Shown here: one piece after another, positions 8,017 to 16,468 of the stretch
Position numbering within the stretch: the first letter of the stretch is position 1
Layout: the number at the start of each line of letters is the position of its first letter
DNA from: Saccharothrix sp. ALI-22-I
Lineage (GTDB): Bacteria; Actinomycetota; Actinomycetes; Mycobacteriales; Pseudonocardiaceae
Assembly: GCF_001984175.1 (NCBI RefSeq)
Contig: NZ_MTQP01000062.1
Span: 124,001 to 188,000, forward strand
Reading direction: 5' to 3'
Length of the DNA: 64,000 nucleotides
The notes under the pieces: generated by a model
What the model was told of the DNA's origin: nothing
The model's database searches: none
Seen by the model: the letters and a program-made list of their open reading frames with translations, nothing else
Program-made: the position numbers and the translations under genes

Positions 8017-8523
8017 ATGCTGGGCAGGGTGGAGAGACGTCCGGCAACCGACGCCGAAGCCGCCGCCCTGGCCTCGGCCGTGCGGCTGCGCATCATCCGG
8101 CTCACCTACGGCCGCGCGATGACCAACAAGGAGATCGCCGAACGGCTCGGCAAGGACCCCGCCACCACGCTGCACCACGTGCGCAAACTCGTCGCCACGG
8201 GCTTCCTGGAGGCCCAGCCCGCCCGGACCGGCAACCGGGGCGCGCGGGAGATCCCGTACAAGTCGACGGGCCTGTCGTGGCAGCTCACGAAGGAGCGCAG
8301 TCCGTACGCGACCGAGACCGGCGAGGCCATGCTCCAGGCGTTCCTCGGCGAGGTCGCGGACGTCGGGCCGGCCGCCGTGGACCAGATCCGGTTGGTGGTC
8401 AGGGTCGACCGCGCGGAACTAAAGCGGCGCCTCCGTTCGTTGTTCGATGAGCTGGCAGCCGAGCCGGCCCACCCCGACGGGGAACGCGTGGCGATCTACC
8501 TGGCGCTCTACCCGGGAGATTAA
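8017..8523 (+). CDS. ArsR-like winged helix-turn-helix regulator
   Basis: A 168-residue regulator. After ATDAEAAALASAVRLRIIRL comes an ArsR-type winged helix (TNKEIAERLGKDPATTLHHVRKLVATGFLEA, residues ~30-70) and the wing region GAREIPYKSTGLSW. The C-terminal half (EAMLQAFLGEVADVG to VAIYLALYPGD) is the extension common in actinobacterial ArsR-like proteins next to MFS genes. No cysteine-based metal site is seen, so metal sensing is unlikely. ATG 8017 was chosen; GTG 8029 is an alternative and would suit a leaderless transcript, since TATGCT lies 7 bp upstream. It is divergent from the MFS scar across a palindrome. Confidence 0.82.
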   Translation: MLGRVERRPATDAEAAALASAVRLRIIRLTYGRAMTNKEIAERLGKDPATTLHHVRKLVATGFLEAQPARTGNRGAREIPYKSTGLSWQLTKERSPYATETGEAMLQAFLGEVADVGPAAVDQIRLVVRVDRAELKRRLRSLFDELAAEPAHPDGERVAIYLALYPGD

Positions 8524-8566
8524 CCACTCGGTCCTGGTAGGGGTGCCGTGGGACGATGAAGGGCAA

Positions 8567-10012
8567 ATGACGGAAAACACGCACAACAGCAACGACTGGC
8601 TCGACCACGAGGACGAGCTGTCCACCGGCGACCTGGCGCTCGAAGAGCGCGCCGCACTGCGTCGCGTAGCGGGGTTGTCCACCGAGCTCGAGGACGTCAC
8701 CGAGGTCGAGTACCGGCAGCTCCGCTTGGAGCGCGTCGTGCTGGTCGGCGTGTGGACCGAGGGCACGACGGCCGATTCGGATGCCTCCATGGCGGAACTG
8801 GCCCTGCTCGCCGAAACGGCGGGCTCGGAGGTGCTGGAAGGCCTCGTGCAGCGGCGCGACCGGCCCGACCCAGCCACCTACATCGGCTCCGGCAAGGTCC
8901 ACGAACTGCGCGACGTCGTGATCGCGACCGGCGCGGACACGGTGATCTGCGACGGCGAGCTCTCCCCCGGCCAGCTGCGGCAGCTGGAGGAGAAGCTGAA
9001 GGTCAAGGTCGTCGACCGCACCGCGCTGATCCTCGACATCTTCGCCCAGCACGCGTCCACCCGTGAGGGCAAGGCGCAGGTCGAGATGGCCCAGCTGCAG
9101 TACCTCCTGCCGCGTCTGCGCGGTTGGGGTGAGTCGCTGTCCCGGCAGGCCGGTGGTCGTGCGGGCGGCGGCAACGGCGGCGTGGGTCTGCGCGGTCCCG
9201 GTGAGACGAAGCTGGAGACCGACCGCAGGCGCATCCGCGCGCGCATCTCCAAGCTGCGCCGCGAGATCTCCGCGATGGGCGTCATCCGGGAGACCAAGCG
9301 GCACCGCAGGGTGTCCAACGCGGTGCCGAACGTGGCCATCGCGGGTTACACGAACGCGGGCAAGTCCAGCCTGCTCAACGCGCTGACCGGCGCGGGGGTG
9401 CTGGTGCAGGACGCCCTGTTCGCGACCCTCGACCCGACCACCCGGCGCACCGAGACGCCCGACGGCCTGCCCTACACGCTGACCGACACGGTCGGCTTCG
9501 TGCGGCACCTGCCGCACCAGCTGGTCGAGGCGTTCCGGTCGACGCTGGAGGAGGTCGCCGACGCGGACCTGCTGGTCCACGTGGTCGACGGTTCCGACGC
9601 GATGCCGGAGAAGCAGGTCGTGGCGGTGCGCGAGGTGATCACCGAGATCTCCTCCCGGCGCGACGACCCGATGCCGACCGAGCTGCTCGTGGTGAACAAG
9701 ATCGACGCGGTGGGCGAGCTGGGCATCGCACGGCTGCGGCACCTGTTCCCCACGGCGGTGTTCGTGTCCGCGCACACCGGTGAGGGCATCTCCGACCTGC
9801 GTGACCGCATCGCGTCCATGACGCCGCGGCCGGAGGTCGTGGTCGACGCGCTGGTGCCGTACGCGCGGGGCGAGCTGGTCGCGCGCGTGCACCGCGAGGG
9901 CGAAGTGCTCAAGGAACGGCACACCGAGGAGGGCACCGAGCTGTCCGCCCGGGTCCGGCCCGACCTGGCCGGCGTGCTGGAGAAGTTCGCCGTGAACGGA
10001 AGCCGCGCCTGA
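8567..10012 (+). CDS. hflX: ribosome-associated GTPase HflX
   Basis: A 481-residue GTPase that binds and splits stalled or hibernating ribosomes. The N-terminal HflX domain has DPATYIGSGKVHELRD, the linker KAQVEMAQLQYLLPRLRGWG, and the glycine-rich GPGETKLETDRRRIR. The G domain shows G1 GYTNAGKSSL, G3 DTVGF (normally DTVGFI/V) and G4 NKID, with a SAHTGEG G5. The first ~45 residues are an acidic actinobacterial extension. The ATG at 8567 follows GATGAAGGGCAA. The hflX position between dapF and lexA matches M. tuberculosis (Rv2725c). The next gene starts 4 bp after the stop. Confidence 0.97.
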   Translation: MTENTHNSNDWLDHEDELSTGDLALEERAALRRVAGLSTELEDVTEVEYRQLRLERVVLVGVWTEGTTADSDASMAELALLAETAGSEVLEGLVQRRDRPDPATYIGSGKVHELRDVVIATGADTVICDGELSPGQLRQLEEKLKVKVVDRTALILDIFAQHASTREGKAQVEMAQLQYLLPRLRGWGESLSRQAGGRAGGGNGGVGLRGPGETKLETDRRRIRARISKLRREISAMGVIRETKRHRRVSNAVPNVAIAGYTNAGKSSLLNALTGAGVLVQDALFATLDPTTRRTETPDGLPYTLTDTVGFVRHLPHQLVEAFRSTLEEVADADLLVHVVDGSDAMPEKQVVAVREVITEISSRRDDPMPTELLVVNKIDAVGELGIARLRHLFPTAVFVSAHTGEGISDLRDRIASMTPRPEVVVDALVPYARGELVARVHREGEVLKERHTEEGTELSARVRPDLAGVLEKFAVNGSRA

Positions 10013-10016
10013 GCCG

Positions 10017-11045
10017 TTGCGCGCCTTCCTGGTAGCAGTCGCACTGTTGTCGACGGCCGGTTCCGCTTCGGCGGAGCCGGCCGTCGCCGACGTGTGCGCG
10101 GTGACCGACGAGCGGCTGGCGGAGCTGTCCGGCCTCGCGTCGGACGGCGGCCAGTGGTTCGCGGTGAACGACAGCGACGACGGCCGGCTCTTGATCCAGG
10201 TGATGGACCGCAATTGCGCGATCACCCGGACGATCACCGTGCCGACCAACCCGCTCGACGTCGAAGATCTCGCATTGGCCCCTGACGGAACCCTGTGGGC
10301 GGCGGACACCGGGGACAACGGCAAGTCGCGGGAAACCGTGGCATTGCACGCGGTTTCCCCGGACGGCTCGGCCCGTTTGTACCGACTTACGTATCCTGAC
10401 GGAAAGCACGACGCCGAAGCATTGTTGGTGGACCGCGACGGCATTGCGCACATCGTGACGAAGGAAACGATCGGGTCGCCTTTGGTGTACCGGCCGGTTT
10501 CCGGGTTGACCGAGGGCGTGCCGACGCCGATGGAGCAGGTGGCGAGGGTGCCGATCAGCGGCACCGACACCCCCGGCGGGCCGTTGCAGAATTCCGTGGT
10601 GACGCGCCTGGTGACGGGCGGTGCGATGTCGCGGGACGGCCAGGTGGCGGCGTTGCGGACCTACACCGACGTCTACCTGTTCCCGGTGCCGGACGGTGAC
10701 CTGGCGCGGGCGTTGGAGTCCGACCCGGTGCGGGTGCCGTTGGCCGGTGAGCCGCAGGGTGAGGCCATCGCGTTCGACCCGGACGGCACGCTGCTGTCGG
10801 CGTCCGAGTTCGGCAACGGCGGCGGTACTTCGTCCGCCGTGCGGGCGGTACAGGGTGCGGCGGCGTTGGCCGTGCCGCCCTCGCCGACCACGACTACGGA
10901 CGCTCCGGCAGCCGGGAACGACGTGTCGGCCGCTCCCCCGGCCTCCTCCGACTCGCGGTCGGCGTGGCCGGTGGTGGGTGGCGGCGTGGTGGCGTTGGTG
11001 CTGATCGGAGCCCTGGTCCGGCGTTCACGCCGACGCAAGCCTTAA
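10017..11045 (+). CDS. secreted, C-terminally membrane-anchored beta-propeller-like protein
   Basis: A 342-residue protein from a TTG start 4 bp after hflX. It has a signal peptide (MRAFLVAVALLSTAGSASA) and an extracellular domain of ~240 residues. Repeated blade-like motifs appear: LSGLASDGGQWFAVNDSDDGR, LDVEDLALAPDGTLWAADTGDN and GEPQGEAIAFDPDGTLLSASE. A Pro/Thr/Ser-rich stalk follows, then a TM helix (AWPVVGGGVVALVLIGALV) and a basic RRSRRRKP tail that should stop transfer. The blade pattern suggests a ligand-binding or phytase-like propeller, but no catalytic residues were identified. It is probably cotranscribed with hflX; lexA converges on it. Confidence 0.8.
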   Translation: MRAFLVAVALLSTAGSASAEPAVADVCAVTDERLAELSGLASDGGQWFAVNDSDDGRLLIQVMDRNCAITRTITVPTNPLDVEDLALAPDGTLWAADTGDNGKSRETVALHAVSPDGSARLYRLTYPDGKHDAEALLVDRDGIAHIVTKETIGSPLVYRPVSGLTEGVPTPMEQVARVPISGTDTPGGPLQNSVVTRLVTGGAMSRDGQVAALRTYTDVYLFPVPDGDLARALESDPVRVPLAGEPQGEAIAFDPDGTLLSASEFGNGGGTSSAVRAVQGAAALAVPPSPTTTTDAPAAGNDVSAAPPASSDSRSAWPVVGGGVVALVLIGALVRRSRRRKP

Positions 11046-11089
11046 CCGGGCTGAGCGGCCCGTGCCTCGCGACCCGGACCGCTACCCCG

Positions 11090-11111
11090 CTGTCCTCCGA
11101 CTGTCCTCCGA
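11090..11111. repeat. 11-bp tandem duplication beside the lexA stop
   Basis: CTGTCCTCCGA occurs twice head to tail, ending 5 bp before the lexA stop codon (11117-11119, minus strand). It is one of several short tandem duplications at gene 3' ends in this window. Confidence 0.8.
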
Positions 11112-11116
11112 CGTGC

Positions 11117-11818
11117 TCAGAGCCTGCGCAGGACCGCCACGACCTTGCCCAGGATCGACGCGTCGTCGCCCGGGATCGGTTGGTAGGCGGCGTTGTGCGG
11201 CATCAGCCACACGTGCCCGTCCTCCTTGCGCTTGAACGTCTTGACGGTGGCCTCGCCGTCGATCATCGCGGCCACCACCTCGCCGTTGTCCGCGGTGGGC
11301 TGCTGGCGCACGACGACCCAGTCACCATCGGTGATGGCGGCGTCCACCATCGAGTCACCCACGACCTTCAGCAGGAAGACATCGCCCTCGCCGACGATCT
11401 CGCGCGGTAGCGGGAACACGTCCTCGATGGCCTCCTCGGCCAGGATCGGCCCGCCGGCCGCGATGCGGCCCAGCATGGGCACGTACGCGGGCGTCGGCTT
11501 GGACGCCGGGTCCAGGCCGGTCACGATCTCGGCCGGCAGCACTCCCACCGCGCGCGGTCGGTTCGGATCGCGACGCAGGTACCCCTTCCGCTCCAGCGCT
11601 CGCAGCTGGTGGGCGACCGAGGAGGTGGAGGTCAGGCCGACCGCCTCCCCGATCTCACGCACGCTGGGCGGGTAGCCGAACCGGTCGAGCCAGTCGCGGA
11701 TCACATCGAGCACCTTGCGCTGGCGCAGGGTGAGCCCGGCATTGCCCGCGATGTCCGCCGGTTCGGGCGCGGAGGGCACATCGGCGGTGCGCAGGTCTTC
11801 GTTGGTCTTGCGTGCCAC
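11117..11818 (-). CDS. lexA: SOS repressor LexA
   Basis: Represses DNA-damage genes and self-cleaves when stimulated by RecA filaments. The 233-residue product starts at GTG after GGAGGAAGCACC. The DNA-binding winged helix (residues ~29-90) has LTLRQRKVLDVIRDWL and PSVREIGEAVGLTSTSSVAHQL. The cleavage site is Ala121-Gly122 in GRIAAGGP. The serine is in VVGDSMVDAAI (about S156) and the general-base lysine in ATVKTFKR (about K193). All residues for autoproteolysis are present. It is divergent from the chiZ-like gene and has its own LexA box about 90 bp upstream, giving classical autoregulation. Confidence 0.98.
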   Translation of the reverse strand: MARKTNEDLRTADVPSAPEPADIAGNAGLTLRQRKVLDVIRDWLDRFGYPPSVREIGEAVGLTSTSSVAHQLRALERKGYLRRDPNRPRAVGVLPAEIVTGLDPASKPTPAYVPMLGRIAAGGPILAEEAIEDVFPLPREIVGEGDVFLLKVVGDSMVDAAITDGDWVVVRQQPTADNGEVVAAMIDGEATVKTFKRKEDGHVWLMPHNAAYQPIPGDDASILGKVVAVLRRL

Positions 11819-11906
11819 GGTGCTTCCTCCTCACCGGTCCCGATTGCCCAGGCCGGCTTCTCCGACGATCTTCACTTGTGGACGGTAGTCGCGTTCCCTG
11901 TCCAGA

Positions 11907-11922
11907 TCAAACACCTGTTCGA
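11907..11922. promoter_or_regulatory. LexA (SOS) box upstream of lexA
   Basis: TCAAACACCTGTTCGA differs at one position from the actinobacterial consensus TCGAAC-N4-GTTCGA. It lies ~85 bp upstream of the lexA GTG, as expected for autorepression. The slightly imperfect half-site suggests weaker binding than at the neighbouring box. Confidence 0.8.
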
Positions 11923-11988
11923 AGTAAAACGCGGCGTGTCCTAGCGATTTCGCCCGGTGAAGTGGTAGACATTCGCACGGACGTTCGA

Positions 11989-12004
11989 TCGAACACAGGT
12001 TCGA
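11989..12004. promoter_or_regulatory. perfect LexA (SOS) box upstream of the chiZ-like gene
   Basis: TCGAACACAGGTTCGA is an exact TCGAAC-N4-GTTCGA match 33 bp upstream of the chiZ-like ATG. It overlaps the palindrome GTTCGATCGAAC (11983-11994), which supplies a third half-site, so cooperative or extended LexA binding is possible. Confidence 0.9.
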
Positions 12005-12036
12005 TCATGATCGGATGACCTGCGTTGGAGGACATC

Positions 12037-12534
12037 ATGGCGGTGGTCATTGGCACCCGGAACAGCTTCGAACTCGTGGACGGCGCCGGTGTCGAGGATG
12101 TCGCCCTCGGTGTCGGATTGCGACCCGGACCACGGGTACTGCGCCGGTTCGAGGTGGCGGACAAGGACAACCGCCGCCCATCGACCCGCCCCCGCCCCAT
12201 CGCCGTCCAACAGACCCCACCCGAGCCGGCCGCCTGCGAGGTGCGCCCACAGCGCCACCCGGCCGTCCAGTTCCTCGCCTACGCCGCAGCGGCAGCCGTG
12301 TTCGCCGCCCTCCTGAGCCTGCTCTACCTGTACACCTCCGGCGCCACCACCGTCCCCGAACGGACCAGCGTCCTACACGTCCAGGTGGGCGAGACCCTGT
12401 GGGACGTAGCGGAGCGCAGCGCCCCCAACAGCAACCCCGACGCCGTGGTCGCCCGCATCCGCGAACTCAACAACCTCCCCAACTTCGACGTACTCCCCGG
12501 CCAACCCCTCATCGCCCCCCACGGCACCCCCTGA
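12037..12534 (+). CDS. SOS-inducible LysM membrane protein (ChiZ / Rv2719c-like)
   Basis: A 165-residue protein from the ATG that follows GGAGGACATC. A cytoplasmic N-terminus (~75 residues) leads to one TM helix (residues ~77-100, FLAYAAAAAVFAALLSLLYLY). A single extracellular LysM domain follows (residues ~112-161: VLHVQVGETLWDVAERSAP, ending LPGQPLIAP). LysM binds peptidoglycan. In M. tuberculosis the gene between lexA and nrdR, Rv2719c (ChiZ), has this architecture, is LexA-controlled and halts division after DNA damage. The same position, topology and perfect SOS box make that role likely here; hydrolase activity is not evident from the sequence. Confidence 0.85.
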   Translation: MAVVIGTRNSFELVDGAGVEDVALGVGLRPGPRVLRRFEVADKDNRRPSTRPRPIAVQQTPPEPAACEVRPQRHPAVQFLAYAAAAAVFAALLSLLYLYTSGATTVPERTSVLHVQVGETLWDVAERSAPNSNPDAVVARIRELNNLPNFDVLPGQPLIAPHGTP

Positions 12535-12550
12535 CCCCTCACCAGCTCCC

Positions 12551-12717
12551 GCGAGAGTCGAACCCTCAGCCCCCGAGAGTCGAACCCTCAAGTCGCGCGT
12601 GTCCAACGTCCAGAACGCGCGTGTCCAACGTCCAGGACCCCCGAGTTCAACGTTCGGAACGTTGAACTCGGGGGTCCTGGACGTTGGACTCTCGGGACCT
12701 GAGCGTTCGACTCTCGC
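12551..12717. repeat. nested palindrome: 33-bp perfect arms inside 19-bp outer arms
   Basis: The inner arms 12623-12655 and 12657-12689 are exact reverse complements with a 1-bp centre. Outer arms 12551-12569 and 12699-12717 match at 18 of 19 positions. The left flank also holds two direct copies of CGAGAGTCGAACCCTCA and two of GCGCGTGTCCAACGTCCAG. There is no coding frame. Either a strong terminator after the chiZ-like gene or a member of a palindromic repeat family would fit. There is no T-run after the stem, so a simple intrinsic terminator is not certain. Confidence 0.85.
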
Positions 12718-12865
12718 GTTTGCGTTCGCAACTCGAGGGTGACCTGCGGTGTCACCGGAGGCGGTGAGTGATCACGGTGTCGCGCAGCGCAGACCGTCCC
12801 AGCGGGTGGGCCGGGAGGGGTGTGTCGGAGTTGCAGAGCAGTAGGGTCCAGGCATAGGTTGACCC

Positions 12866-12877
12866 CTACATCTAGTG
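12866..12877. promoter_or_regulatory. candidate NrdR box upstream of nrdR-nrdJ
   Basis: CTACATCTAGTG fits the NrdR-box pattern (CwAtATwTwGtG) at 10 of 12 positions. It lies ~90 bp upstream of nrdR, just after TTGACC, a possible -35. NrdR boxes usually come in pairs; a second site could be near GTTGTAGTTAG (12886-12896) but is weak. No B12 riboswitch features were recognised here. Confidence 0.45.
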
Positions 12878-12969
12878 GTTACACCGTTGTAGTTAGTCCA
12901 CAGGTTGGGGTATTCCCCGCCATGGGGGCTGACGCGATGGATGCTGCGCGGAGGAGGGGGAGACCAGCC

Positions 12970-13428
12970 GTGCGATGCCCGTTCTGCCGGAACGCGGACT
13001 CTCGTGTGGTCGACTCGCGCGAGGTGGACGAAGGCCAGGTGATCCGTCGCCGGCGGTCCTGTTCGAGCTGCGGACGCCGGTTCACCACCGTGGAGGAAGC
13101 CGTGCTCGCGGTGGTCAAGCGCTCCGGCGTCACCGAGCCGTTCAGCCGGGACAAGGTCGTCAACGGCGTCCGCCGCGCCTGCCAGGGCCGCCCGGTCGAC
13201 GAGGACGCCTTGCAGCAGCTGGCCCACCGCGTCGAGGAGTCCATCCGCTCGGGCGGCAACGCCGAGATCCCGAGCCACGAGGTGGGCCTGGCCATCCTCG
13301 GCCCGCTGCGCGACCTGGACGAGGTGGCTTACCTCCGGTTCGCCAGCGTTTATCGATCCTTCTCGTCCGTAGAGGACTTCGAGAAGGAGATCGCCGATCT
13401 TCGCGACGCCCAGCGCACTGACGACTGA
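12970..13428 (+). CDS. nrdR: transcriptional repressor NrdR
   Basis: Global repressor of ribonucleotide reductase genes that senses ATP/dATP. The 152-residue product starts at GTG with MRCPFCRNADSRVVDSR. The zinc ribbon cysteines are in CPFC and CSSCGRRF (residues 3, 6, 31, 34). The ATP-cone domain follows (VVKRSGVTEPFSRDKVVNGVRRAC to ASVYRSFSSVEDF). Length and both domains are normal. A longer upstream frame is open but not homologous. nrdJ follows after 102 bp on the same strand, so regulator and target are probably one transcription unit with autoregulation. Confidence 0.97.
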   Translation: MRCPFCRNADSRVVDSREVDEGQVIRRRRSCSSCGRRFTTVEEAVLAVVKRSGVTEPFSRDKVVNGVRRACQGRPVDEDALQQLAHRVEESIRSGGNAEIPSHEVGLAILGPLRDLDEVAYLRFASVYRSFSSVEDFEKEIADLRDAQRTDD

Positions 13429-13530
13429 GCACCGCGACGCAGGACCTGCGACCGCATCGAACGGGGAGCCGGACGTGGGTCGCGCAAGAGAACTTCGAGA
13501 ACATGTGAATACGGGAAGAGGACACGGGGA

Positions 13531-16395
13531 ATGACGGAGACCGTCAGTGGCTCCAGCAAGAAGACGGCCACCCGCAACGGCGCGGGGGACAGGAACGCCA
13601 AGCTGAAGGTGGAGCGCGTCTACACCACGGCGGGCAAGCACCCCTATGACGAGGTCACCTGGGAGCACCGCGACGTCGTCATGACGAACTGGCGCGACGG
13701 CTCGGTGAACTTCGAGCAGCGGGGTGTCGAGTTCCCCGACTTCTGGTCGGTCAACGCCACCAACATCGTCACCAGCAAGTACTTCCGCGGCGCGGTGGGC
13801 ACGCCGCAGCGCGAGCACAGCCTGCGCCAGCTCATCGACCGCGTGGTGAAGACCTACGTCGAGGCGGGCGTCAAGCACGGCTACTTCACCACCGACGCGG
13901 ACGCCGAGATCTACGAGCACGAGCTGACCTGGATGCTGCTGCACCAGGTGTTCAGCTTCAACTCGCCGGTGTGGTTCAACGTGGGCACCAGCTCGCCGCA
14001 GCAGGTCAGCGCCTGCTTCATCCTGTCGGTCGACGACACGATGGAGTCGATCCTGAACTGGTACCGCGAGGAGGGCCTGATCTTCAAGGGCGGCTCCGGC
14101 GCGGGCCTGAACCTCTCGCGCATCCGGTCGTCCAAGGAGCTGCTGTCCTCCGGCGGCACGGCGTCCGGCCCGGTGTCGTTCATGCGCGGCGCGGACGCGT
14201 CCGCGGGCACCATCAAGTCCGGTGGCGCGACCCGCCGTGCGGCGAAGATGGTCGTGCTGGACGTCGACCACCCCGACGTCGAGGAGTTCATCCAGACCAA
14301 GGCGCGTGAAGAGGACAAGGTCCGCGCCCTGCGCGACGCAGGGTTCGACATGGACCTGGGCGGCAAGGACATCGTGTCCGTGCAGTACCAGAACGCGAAC
14401 AACTCGATCCGCGTGTCGGACGAGTTCATGCACGCCTACGAGAACGGCGGCCAGTTCGGCCTGCGCGCGCGCCAGACCGGCGAGGTCATCTCGACCGTCG
14501 ACGCGAAGGACCTGTTCCGCAAGCTGGCGCAGGCCGCGTGGGAGTGCGCCGACCCGGGCATCCAGTACGACGGCACGATCAACGACTGGCACACCACGCC
14601 GGAGTCGGGCCGGATCACCGCCTCGAACCCGTGCTCGGAGTACATGCACCTGGACAACTCCAGCTGCAACCTGGCGTCGTTGAACCTGATGAAGTTCCTC
14701 AAGGACGACGGCACGTTCAACGCGGAGCTGTTCGCCAAGTCGGTCGAGCTGATCATCACCGCGATGGACATCTCGATCTGCTTCGCGGACTTCCCGACCC
14801 CCGCGATCGGCGAGACGACCCGCGCGTTCCGCCAGCTCGGCATCGGCTACGCGAACCTGGGCGCGCTGCTCATGGCGACCGGTCACGCGTACGACTCCGA
14901 GGGTGGCCGCGCACTGGCCGCCGCGATCACGTCCCTGATGCAGGCCGTGGCGTACAAGCGGTCGGCGGAGCTGGCGGGCGTCGTCGGCCCGTACGAGGGC
15001 TACGCCCGCAACGCCGAGGCGCACCAGCGGGTCATCCGCAAGCACTCGGCGGCGAACGACATGCTGCGCACGTACTACGCGAACGACGGCGCGGTGCAGA
15101 AGGTCGCGACCAAGGCGTGGCAGGAGTGCCAGAAGATCGGCGCCCGCAACGGCTGGCGCAACGCGCAGGCCAGCGTGCTCGCGCCCACCGGCACCATCGG
15201 CCTGATGATGGACTGCGACACCACCGGCATCGAGCCGGACCTGGCGCTGGTGAAGTTCAAGAAGCTGGTCGGCGGCGGCTCGATGCAGATCGTCAACCAG
15301 ACGGTGCCGCGCGCGCTGCGCGTCCTGGGTTACCAGGAGGAGCAGATCGAGGCGATCGTCGAGTACATCGGCGAGCACGGCCACGTGGTGGACGCCCCGG
15401 GTCTGAAGACCGAGCACTACGAGGTGTTCGACTGCGCGATGGGTGACCGCTCGATCGCGCCGATCGGTCACGTGCGGATGATGGCGGCGGTGCAGCCGTT
15501 CATCTCGGGCGCGATCTCCAAGACGGTGAACATGCCGGAGACGGCGACCGTCGAAGAGGTCGAGGACATCTACTACCAGGGGTGGAAGCTGGGCCTGAAG
15601 GCGCTGGCGATCTACCGCGACAACTGCAAGGTCGGCCAGCCGCTGTCGGCGGGCAAGACGGCCAAGGCAGTCGGTTCCGGCTCGCCTTCGGAGGCCAAGA
15701 CCGAAACGGTCGTGGAGTACCGCCCGGTGCGCAAGCGGCTGCCGAAGAAGCGCCCGTCGCAGACGGTGTCGTTCACGGTCGGCGGCGCGGAGGGTTACCT
15801 GCACGCCGGGTCGTACCCGGACGACGGCCTGGGCGAGATCTTCGTCAAGCTGGGCAAGCAGGGTTCGACGCTGGCCGGCGTGATGGACGCGTTCTCCATG
15901 TCCATCTCGGTGGGTCTGCAGTACGGCATCCCGCTGGAGTTCTACGTCTCGAAGTTCCAGAACCTGCGCTTCGAGCCGGCGGGCATGACCGACGACCCGG
16001 ACGTCCGGATCGCGACCAGCGTGCTGGACTACCTGTTCCGCCGCCTGGCACTGGACTACCTGCCGGTCGAGAAGCGCGCGCAACTCGGCATCTTCACCGC
16101 CGACGAGCGCACCGCGCAGGTGTCGGCCGACTACGGCAACGGCGACGTGGACCTGGAAGGCCTGCGCACGTCGGTCGACTCCGCCCCTGCCGCTCCCGCC
16201 GCGTCCACCCCGGCACCGGCGGAGAAGAAGTCCAAGCCGCAGGACGTCAGGGTGGGCAGCTCCACCGAACTGCTCGAACTGCACCTGGGCAAGGCCGCCG
16301 ACGCGCCGCTGTGCATGACCTGCGGCACGAAGATGCGCCCCGCCGGCTCCTGCTACCTCTGCGAAGGCTGCGGCTCCACCTCCGGCTGCAGCTGA
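13531..16395 (+). CDS. nrdJ: adenosylcobalamin-dependent ribonucleotide reductase (class II)
   Basis: Reduces ribonucleotides to deoxyribonucleotides using coenzyme B12 as radical generator; it works with or without oxygen. The 954-residue product has the thiyl-radical fold signatures SACFILSVDDTMESI, GGSGAGLNLSRIRSS, NPCSEYMHLDNSSCNL and PTGTIGLMMDCDTTGIEPDLALV. The C-terminal ~75 residues end in a cysteine-rich ribbon CMTCGTKMRPAGSCYLCEGC that likely relays thiols. Length suits the actinobacterial NrdJ type. NrdR is encoded upstream. A 49-bp stretch near 15217-15265 recurs in degraded form at 17185-17233. Confidence 0.97.
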   Translation: MTETVSGSSKKTATRNGAGDRNAKLKVERVYTTAGKHPYDEVTWEHRDVVMTNWRDGSVNFEQRGVEFPDFWSVNATNIVTSKYFRGAVGTPQREHSLRQLIDRVVKTYVEAGVKHGYFTTDADAEIYEHELTWMLLHQVFSFNSPVWFNVGTSSPQQVSACFILSVDDTMESILNWYREEGLIFKGGSGAGLNLSRIRSSKELLSSGGTASGPVSFMRGADASAGTIKSGGATRRAAKMVVLDVDHPDVEEFIQTKAREEDKVRALRDAGFDMDLGGKDIVSVQYQNANNSIRVSDEFMHAYENGGQFGLRARQTGEVISTVDAKDLFRKLAQAAWECADPGIQYDGTINDWHTTPESGRITASNPCSEYMHLDNSSCNLASLNLMKFLKDDGTFNAELFAKSVELIITAMDISICFADFPTPAIGETTRAFRQLGIGYANLGALLMATGHAYDSEGGRALAAAITSLMQAVAYKRSAELAGVVGPYEGYARNAEAHQRVIRKHSAANDMLRTYYANDGAVQKVATKAWQECQKIGARNGWRNAQASVLAPTGTIGLMMDCDTTGIEPDLALVKFKKLVGGGSMQIVNQTVPRALRVLGYQEEQIEAIVEYIGEHGHVVDAPGLKTEHYEVFDCAMGDRSIAPIGHVRMMAAVQPFISGAISKTVNMPETATVEEVEDIYYQGWKLGLKALAIYRDNCKVGQPLSAGKTAKAVGSGSPSEAKTETVVEYRPVRKRLPKKRPSQTVSFTVGGAEGYLHAGSYPDDGLGEIFVKLGKQGSTLAGVMDAFSMSISVGLQYGIPLEFYVSKFQNLRFEPAGMTDDPDVRIATSVLDYLFRRLALDYLPVEKRAQLGIFTADERTAQVSADYGNGDVDLEGLRTSVDSAPAAPAASTPAPAEKKSKPQDVRVGSSTELLELHLGKAADAPLCMTCGTKMRPAGSCYLCEGCGSTSGCS

Positions 16396-16428
16396 TCACG
16401 AGCGCTTTAGCAGGTGAAGTACCTGATC

Positions 16429-16462
16429 GGGCCGGGGGTCGACGGAAGTCGGCCCCCGGCCC
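16429..16462 (+). terminator. intrinsic-type terminator after nrdJ
   Basis: GGGCCGGGGGTCGA and TCGGCCCCCGGCCC form a 14-bp stem with one G-T wobble and the 6-nt loop CGGAAG, followed by TCTTT. It lies 34 bp after the nrdJ stop. Confidence 0.8.
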
Positions 16463-16468
16463 TCTTTC

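Noticed and set aside
12820..12969. Possible cobalamin riboswitch before the B12-dependent reductase genes
   Set aside because: The leader is short and shows no B12-box-like GCCACTG string or multi-stem layout; an NrdR box explains regulation better, and a B12-dependent enzyme would not be expected to be shut off by B12.
12772..16284. Open frame of 1170 codons on the minus strand opposite nrdR-nrdJ
   Set aside because: Composition is a mirror of the strongly conserved nrdR and nrdJ frames; rich in Arg, His and Val with no recognisable domain. High-GC third positions keep the antisense frame open.
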